A stretch of 8,894 bases of DNA from JANNSW01 sp031431235. GTDB taxonomy: Bacteria; Pseudomonadota; Alphaproteobacteria; Rhizobiales; Hyphomicrobiaceae. Below the pieces are notes generated by a model that was not told where the DNA came from, ran no database searches, and worked only from the letters and a program-made list of their open reading frames with translations. Of the stretch, positions 5,456 to 8,894 are shown piece after piece. Both the position numbers and the translations under genes were made by a program. The stretch is taken from positions 1 through 8,894 of the forward strand of contig JANPDA010000422.1 in assembly GCA_031431235.1 (NCBI GenBank), written 5' to 3'. Every line of letters starts with the position of its first letter. The stretch's first letter is position 1.

Positions 5456-6337
5456 TCACAGCCCCGGCAGCGCCACCCCCGCCTGCGCGCAGGCCGCCTG
5501 CACCGTATTGCGCAACAGGCACGCGATCGTCATCGGCCCGACGCCGCCCGGCACCGGCGTGATCGCGCCCGCAACCGCCGAAGCGCTCGCGTACTCGACG
5601 TCGCCGACGATGATGCTTTTCCCCCCGCGCTCGATCCGGTTGATGCCGACGTCGATCACGACTGCGCCGGGTTTCACCCAGTCGCCGGTCACCATCTCGG
5701 GCCGCCCGACTGCGGCGATCAGCAGGTCGGCACGGCGCGCCACGGCGGGTAGGTCGCGGGTGCGCGAATGAGCGATCGTGACCGTGCAGTTCTCGTTCAG
5801 GAGAAGCTGCGCTACCGGCTTGCCGACGATGTTGGAGCGGCCGATCACCACGGCCTCGGCGCCGCTCATGCTGGGCATCGCCTTCTTCGCCAGGATCACA
5901 CAGCCCAAGGGCGTACAGGGAACGAGCGCGGGCTCGCCGGTCGCGAGGCGCCCCGCATTGATCGGATGGAATCCATCCACGTCCTTGCCAGGATCGATCG
6001 CGTTCAGCACCTTCTGGCTGTCGATCTGCTTGGGCAGCGGCAATTGTACGAGGATGCCATGCACGTTGCTGTCGGCATTCAGCCGGGCGATGATCGCGAG
6101 CAGCTCGGCCTGCGACGTCGTCACCGGCAATTTGTGCTCGAACGATGCCATGCCGACCTCGACCGTCTGCTTGGCCTTGTTGGTCACATACACCCGGCTC
6201 GCCGGGTCCTCCCCGACCAGCACCACGGCCAGGCCCGGCTTCACCCCATGGCGCGCGCCCAGGTCTGCGACCGCCCGCGCGATCGCAACGCGCAGCTCCG
6301 CTGCGACTGCCTTGCCGTCAATGACCGTACCTGCCAT
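5456..6337 (-). CDS. folD: Bifunctional methylenetetrahydrofolate dehydrogenase / methenyltetrahydrofolate cyclohydrolase FolD
   Basis: This 293-residue protein has the normal FolD length. FolD oxidises 5,10-methylene-tetrahydrofolate with NADP+ and hydrolyses the methenyl product to 10-formyl-tetrahydrofolate in the cytoplasm, feeding purine synthesis and formyl-Met-tRNA. Visible motifs are YVTNKAKQTVEVGM with Tyr50 and catalytic Lys54, HGILVQLPLPKQID (93-106), KDVDGFHPINAGRL with Asp121 in the active site, PCTPLGC (140-146), the dinucleotide-binding GRSNIVGKPVAQLLL (166-180), and the C-terminal TPVPGGVGPMT. I start it at ATG 6337 because GAGGAG (complement of 6344-6349) lies 6 bases upstream; a longer in-frame extension upstream reads out of frame through the DUF167 gene and is spurious. 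It is the last gene of the yggT - DUF167 - folD cluster, 13 bases after its neighbour. Confidence 0.98.
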   Translation of the reverse strand: MAGTVIDGKAVAAELRVAIARAVADLGARHGVKPGLAVVLVGEDPASRVYVTNKAKQTVEVGMASFEHKLPVTTSQAELLAIIARLNADSNVHGILVQLPLPKQIDSQKVLNAIDPGKDVDGFHPINAGRLATGEPALVPCTPLGCVILAKKAMPSMSGAEAVVIGRSNIVGKPVAQLLLNENCTVTIAHSRTRDLPAVARRADLLIAAVGRPEMVTGDWVKPGAVVIDVGINRIERGGKSIIVGDVEYASASAVAGAITPVPGGVGPMTIACLLRNTVQAACAQAGVALPGL

Positions 6338-6350
6338 GTGCCGCTCCTCT

Positions 6351-6716
6351 TCAATGTCGTGTGGATTGAATTCCGCCGGGCACTTCGAGTGCTGCGCGGA
6401 TGCTGGCGACGAGCTCATCGGGCTCGCCTGTGATGTCGACCTGCTTGGCACGTGACTGTCCCCCGGTCGCCAGGATGACCGCCCTGCGCGGCAGTCCGAG
6501 CCACTCGGCTATGAGGCGCGTGAGCGCGTCGTTGGCTTGCCCCTTCTGTGGAACCGCCCCGACGCTCGCCGCGAGCCAGACGCCATCCGGGCGCTCCACC
6601 AGTCCCTCGACCCGGTCGTGCGCGGCCCGCGGTGTCAGGCGAACGGCGAGTCGGATGCCGGTCTTGGTCGCGCGCCAGGGTTGGCTCCCGTCAGAAGCCA
6701 CAGGCCTGGAAATCAC
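6351..6716 (-). CDS. DUF167 (YggU-family) protein
   Basis: This 121-residue protein belongs to the YggU/DUF167 family, small alpha/beta proteins of uncertain function often encoded next to YggT. Visible motifs are GIRLAVRLTPRA (20-31), the family's P..G.AN..L segment as PQKGQANDAL (56-65), and GGQSRAKQVDITG (85-97), the equivalent of the common SG..SR.K.V.I.G. The start is taken as GTG 6716, which overlaps the yggT 3' end by 26 bases. No good Shine-Dalgarno is visible, consistent with translational coupling, and a GTG five codons later is possible. folD begins 13 bases after its stop. The variable N-terminal 18 residues argue for some caution about the start. Confidence 0.9.
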   Translation of the reverse strand: MISRPVASDGSQPWRATKTGIRLAVRLTPRAAHDRVEGLVERPDGVWLAASVGAVPQKGQANDALTRLIAEWLGLPRRAVILATGGQSRAKQVDITGEPDELVASIRAALEVPGGIQSTRH

Positions 6717-6981
6717 GACAGAGGAAGTCCCTGAGAAACATCAGCAGCAGCAGCACGAGGATCGGCGAGATATCGATCCCGCCCAGATTGGGCAGTATCC
6801 GCCGGATCGGCCCGAGCACCGGCTCGGTCACGCGATTGAACGTGTCCCACAGCGTAAAGACGAAGCGGTTGCGGCGATTGATCACGTCGAACGCGATCAG
6901 CCAGCTCATGACCACGCTGGCCACCAGCACGATCATATAGATGTTCGCCGCTTCACTGATGAGGTTCAGAACCGATAGCAT
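6691..6981 (-). CDS. YggT-family small membrane protein
   Basis: This 96-residue protein has one YggT repeat, the usual alphaproteobacterial size (E. coli YggT carries two). It has hydrophobic segments at about 12-31 and 72-85, joined by the family motif EPVLGPIRRILP (53-64) and GGIDISPI (67-74). Family members have been linked to osmotic or potassium homeostasis and to placement of photosynthetic or division components, but their function is not settled. The start is ATG 6981, with GGGAC about 8 bases upstream. It leads the minus-strand operon yggT - DUF167 - folD, an arrangement I know from related alphaproteobacteria, and its end overlaps the start of the DUF167 gene. Confidence 0.93.
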   Translation of the reverse strand: MLSVLNLISEAANIYMIVLVASVVMSWLIAFDVINRRNRFVFTLWDTFNRVTEPVLGPIRRILPNLGGIDISPILVLLLLMFLRDFLCRDFQACGF

Positions 6982-7026
6982 GATTTCGTCCCGCCCGTGG
7001 GCGCCCCCCTACGATTGAATGGCAGA

Positions 7027-7055
7027 TGTAGCCGGGCCCGACGATGGAGGGCAAG
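7027..7055 (-). promoter_or_regulatory. Candidate promoter of the yggT-folD operon
   Basis: On the minus strand CTTGCC (7055-7050) and GCTACA (7032-7027) are separated by 17 bases. This is a reasonable fit to the alphaproteobacterial housekeeping promoter (CTTGAC and a loose -10). It would place the transcript start about 40 bases before the yggT ATG. It is a pattern match only. Confidence 0.3.
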
Positions 7056-7172
7056 GCTTTAGCTGTGGACGAGCGGCCGGGTGCTCAAATCGGAGGTCGC
7101 CGCTGGCTTCCTGCGAGCCCGTGCTTCCCCACCAAGCTCGATTCGATCCATTACTCTCGTGCAAGGTCAGAC

Positions 7173-7201
7173 TTGCGATGGCCGGGTCCGAAGCGTATCC
7201 A
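7173..7201 (+). promoter_or_regulatory. Candidate promoter of the DUF433/DUF5615 pair
   Basis: TTGCGA (7173-7178) and TATCCA (7196-7201) are separated by 17 bases and lie about 60 bases upstream of the antitoxin ATG. The fit is modest (4 of 6 and 3 of 6 to the E. coli consensus). The rest of 6982-7262 shows no gene, tRNA or clear repeat. Confidence 0.25.
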
Positions 7202-7262
7202 ACGAGTGGCCCACGTCGGTCCCATGCTGGCGAGAGCAGGACCACCCGGAAAGGTATTCGCA

Positions 7263-7514
7263 ATGCTCGACCAGAGCCGGATCGTCGTCGATCCGGAGGT
7301 TCTCCTCGGAAAACCGGTCATTCGCGGCACTCGCCTGTCCGTCGAGTTCATCATCGGCCTGATGGCGGATGGATGGAGGACGGAAGACATTATCCGTCAA
7401 TACCCAGGTGTGGTTGCAGAGGATATCGCTGCCTGCCTCGCATACGCGCGGGACCTGCTGAGCTCCGAGCGCGTCTACCGGAGCACCGGCGCCAATGCGC
7501 TTCCTGGCGAATGA
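7263..7514 (+). CDS. DUF433-family antitoxin (VapB45-like)
   Basis: This 83-residue protein has the DUF433 signature: RIVVDPEVLLGKPVIRGTR (6-24) followed by LSVEFIIGLMADGWRTEDI and a YPGVVAEDIAACLAYA helix (48-62). DUF433 proteins contain a winged-helix-like DNA-binding fold and act as the antitoxin partner of DUF5615 PIN-like proteins. The ATG at 7263 begins MLDQ, and GGAAAGG (7248-7254) lies 8 bases upstream; a longer in-frame extension to 7044 has no family resemblance. The stop codon lies inside the toxin gene, a 20-base overlap typical of translationally coupled toxin-antitoxin pairs. By analogy the protein probably neutralises the toxin and represses its own promoter. Confidence 0.92.
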   Translation: MLDQSRIVVDPEVLLGKPVIRGTRLSVEFIIGLMADGWRTEDIIRQYPGVVAEDIAACLAYARDLLSSERVYRSTGANALPGE

Positions 7515-7878
7515 GAATTTTCCTGGCGACGCCGTGGCCGCGCTTCGTGCCGACGGGCACGATGTCATCTGGATCAAGACGGACGCGCCGAGTTCGCGTG
7601 ACGTGGACGTCTTGGCCTGGGCAATGCGCGATTCTCGAATCCTACTGACCTTCGACAAGGACTTCGGCGAGCTTGCCTGGCACATGGGATTGCCGGCGAC
7701 ATGTGGTATCGTGCTTTTCCGTTTACCGATGCCAGCTTCCGACAAGGCAGGCGAGGTGGTGGCTGCCCGCATTGCCGAGCGTGACGATTGGGCAGGCAAC
7801 TTCGCTGTGATCGCGCCGGGGCGGATTCGCATGCGGCCAATGAAGTCGAAGGTGAGCTATCGGACGACGGAGACGTGA
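7495..7878 (+). CDS. DUF5615 PIN-like toxin (VapC45-like putative ribonuclease)
   Basis: This 127-residue protein has the DUF5615 PIN-like pattern: MRFLANENFPGDAVAALRADG at the N-terminus with acidic Glu7 where relatives carry D-E, VDVLAWAMRDSRILLTFDKDFGELAW (37-62) with Asp54 and Asp56, and GIVLFRLP (71-78). PIN-fold toxins are Mg-dependent RNases; the acidic residues above are the likely metal ligands. In many relatives the first motif reads AD-EN or VD-EN; here it is AN-EN, so one possible ligand is Asn. The ATG at 7495 overlaps the antitoxin end by 20 bases. The stop TGA (7876-7878) is directly followed by the ATG of the racemase gene. Confidence 0.9.
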   Translation: MRFLANENFPGDAVAALRADGHDVIWIKTDAPSSRDVDVLAWAMRDSRILLTFDKDFGELAWHMGLPATCGIVLFRLPMPASDKAGEVVAARIAERDDWAGNFAVIAPGRIRMRPMKSKVSYRTTET

Positions 7879-8894
7879 ATGCGCTGGCAACGATTCGTGA
7901 CCATGGTGGAGGCCCATGCCGAAGGTGAGGTCGGGCGGGTCGTGACCGGGGGCCTGCCCAACATTCCCGGCCGCACGCCGGCCGAGAAATTGCGCTTCCT
8001 CAACGAGGTCGACGACCGGCTGCGGCGGTTCCTGGTGCTCGAGCCGCGCGGCTCGGCGCAGATGTCGACCAACATCCTGATCCCCAAGACGATCCCAGAG
8101 GCCGATGCCGCCTTCATGATCCTGCAGGGCGACCGGGCGCATGCCATGTCGGGCTCGAACTCGATCTGCGTGACGACGGTGCTGCTCGAAACCGGCATGA
8201 TCGAGATGCGCGAGCCCGAGACGATCGTGCGGCTCGAGACCCCAGCCGGCCTCGTCACCGCAACCGCGCGCTGCAAGGGCGGGAAATGCGAGCGTGTCAC
8301 CCTCGACATGACGCCAGCCTTCCTCGACCGTCGGGACCTGGACGTCGAGGTGCCAGGCCTCGGCCGCGTCAAGGTCGACATCGCCTATGGCGGTTGCTTC
8401 TATGCCTTGATCGACGTCGCCCAGCTCGGATTCGGCATCGAGCCGGCGACAGCGCGACGCCTCGTCGATATCGGGATGAAGACGCAACAGGCTCTCAACC
8501 GCACCATCGAGGTGGTTCACCCCGAGATCCCCGAGATCCGCGGCATCTCCTACACGATGCTGCTCGGCTGGGCGCAGGACGGCGCTCCGGTCGGGGCCAC
8601 CATCCTGCCGCCCGGCCGGATCGACCGCTCGCCGTGCGGCACGGGCAACGCAGCCCGCATGGCGCTGCGCCACGCCCGCGGCGAGGTGAAGGTCGGGGCG
8701 AAGGTGACGGCACGCTCGATCATCGGCTCTGAGTTCGAGGTGGAACTGGTCGCCGAGACGGCGGTCGGCAACCGCACGGCCGTCATGACCCGCGTCTCGG
8801 GCCGCAGCTGGATCCACGGCCTGCATCAGATCGGCCTCGATCCGAGCGACCCCTACCCGCAAGGGTTCCTGCTGACCGACACCTGGGGCGAAGC
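7879..8894 (+). CDS. Proline racemase-superfamily enzyme (4-hydroxyproline epimerase or 3-hydroxyproline dehydratase type), 3' end cut
   Basis: 338 codons are visible and the frame is open at the window edge; family members are around 340 residues, so little is missing. Family landmarks are VEAHAEGEVGRVVTGG (10-25), NEVDDRLRRFLVLEPRGSAQM (42-62), HAMSGSNSICVTTVLLETGM (88-107), DIAYGGCFYALIDV (167-180), and DRSPCGTGNAARMALRHARG (249-268) with catalytic Cys253. The first acid/base position, Cys in true proline racemase, is Ser91 here, giving a Ser/Cys pair. These enzymes invert or dehydrate C-alpha of proline derivatives without a cofactor, usually in hydroxyproline breakdown. The exact substrate cannot be read off. 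The start is ATG 7879 with GGAG (7869-7872) 6 bases upstream; it directly abuts the toxin stop. No hydroxyproline permease or dehydrogenase is visible in the window. Confidence 0.93.
   Translation, partial: MRWQRFVTMVEAHAEGEVGRVVTGGLPNIPGRTPAEKLRFLNEVDDRLRRFLVLEPRGSAQMSTNILIPKTIPEADAAFMILQGDRAHAMSGSNSICVTTVLLETGMIEMREPETIVRLETPAGLVTATARCKGGKCERVTLDMTPAFLDRRDLDVEVPGLGRVKVDIAYGGCFYALIDVAQLGFGIEPATARRLVDIGMKTQQALNRTIEVVHPEIPEIRGISYTMLLGWAQDGAPVGATILPPGRIDRSPCGTGNAARMALRHARGEVKVGAKVTARSIIGSEFEVELVAETAVGNRTAVMTRVSGRSWIHGLHQIGLDPSDPYPQGFLLTDTWGE

Noticed and set aside
6338..6451. In-frame N-terminal extension of folD
   Set aside because: It overlaps the DUF167 gene in another frame and has no FolD similarity. 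GAGGAG before ATG 6337 fixes the start.
6982..7262. A tRNA or further gene between yggT and the antitoxin
   Set aside because: AGCTCGATTCGATCC superficially resembles a T-loop, but no acceptor or anticodon stem pairs around it, and no frame resembles a known protein.
7723..8862. Minus-strand open frame of 379 codons opposite the racemase gene
   Set aside because: Its translation is rich in His, Asp, Arg and Ala with no recognisable motif. The plus frame clearly encodes a proline racemase-family protein.

Overview
The window is GC-rich chromosomal DNA of an alphaproteobacterium, most likely Hyphomicrobiales. This rests on the block yggT - DUF167 gene - folD, the propionyl-CoA carboxylase C-terminus ending in NPWKKHDNIPL, and the Tat-exported MsrP. 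I see no rRNA, tRNA, CRISPR array, phage gene or intact transposase.

Layout. Positions 1-154 hold the 3' end of pccB (+). msrP (275-1294, -) converges on it, with a possible 16-residue reading frame between them. A 348-base gap with nested inverted repeats precedes a small J-domain protein gene (1643-2155, +). That gene meets, stop to stop, a three-gene minus-strand cluster that probably forms one operon: a TerC/Alx-type membrane transporter (4728-3625), a 208-residue conserved protein with a CxxC segment (3605-2979), and a two-helix membrane protein of unknown function (2936-2163).

Upstream of the TerC-family gene is a 459-base stretch with no intact gene. It contains two strong inverted repeats that share a CATTCA core. 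The larger is a 52-base near-palindrome bounded by TA on both sides, which looks like a miniature mobile element of IS630 type. The stretch ends at a truncated Fic gene (5188-5430, +) cut just before the expected inhibitory motif, so this is the most disturbed part of the window.

Next comes the minus-strand operon yggT - DUF167 - folD (6981-5456). After it lies a DUF433/DUF5615 toxin-antitoxin pair (7263-7878, +) with overlapping genes. The toxin stop codon directly abuts the ATG of a proline racemase-superfamily gene (7879 to the window end, +) that has a Ser/Cys rather than Cys/Cys catalytic pair.

Functionally the window is mostly housekeeping: propanoyl-CoA metabolism, periplasmic methionine-sulfoxide repair, metal export, one-carbon folate chemistry and probable hydroxyproline metabolism. 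Accessory material is limited to the TerC leader/Fic remnant region and the toxin-antitoxin pair. I found no clearly new multi-gene system. The best leads are the two palindromes upstream of the TerC gene, the uncharacterised partner genes in its operon, and the Ser/Cys racemase.
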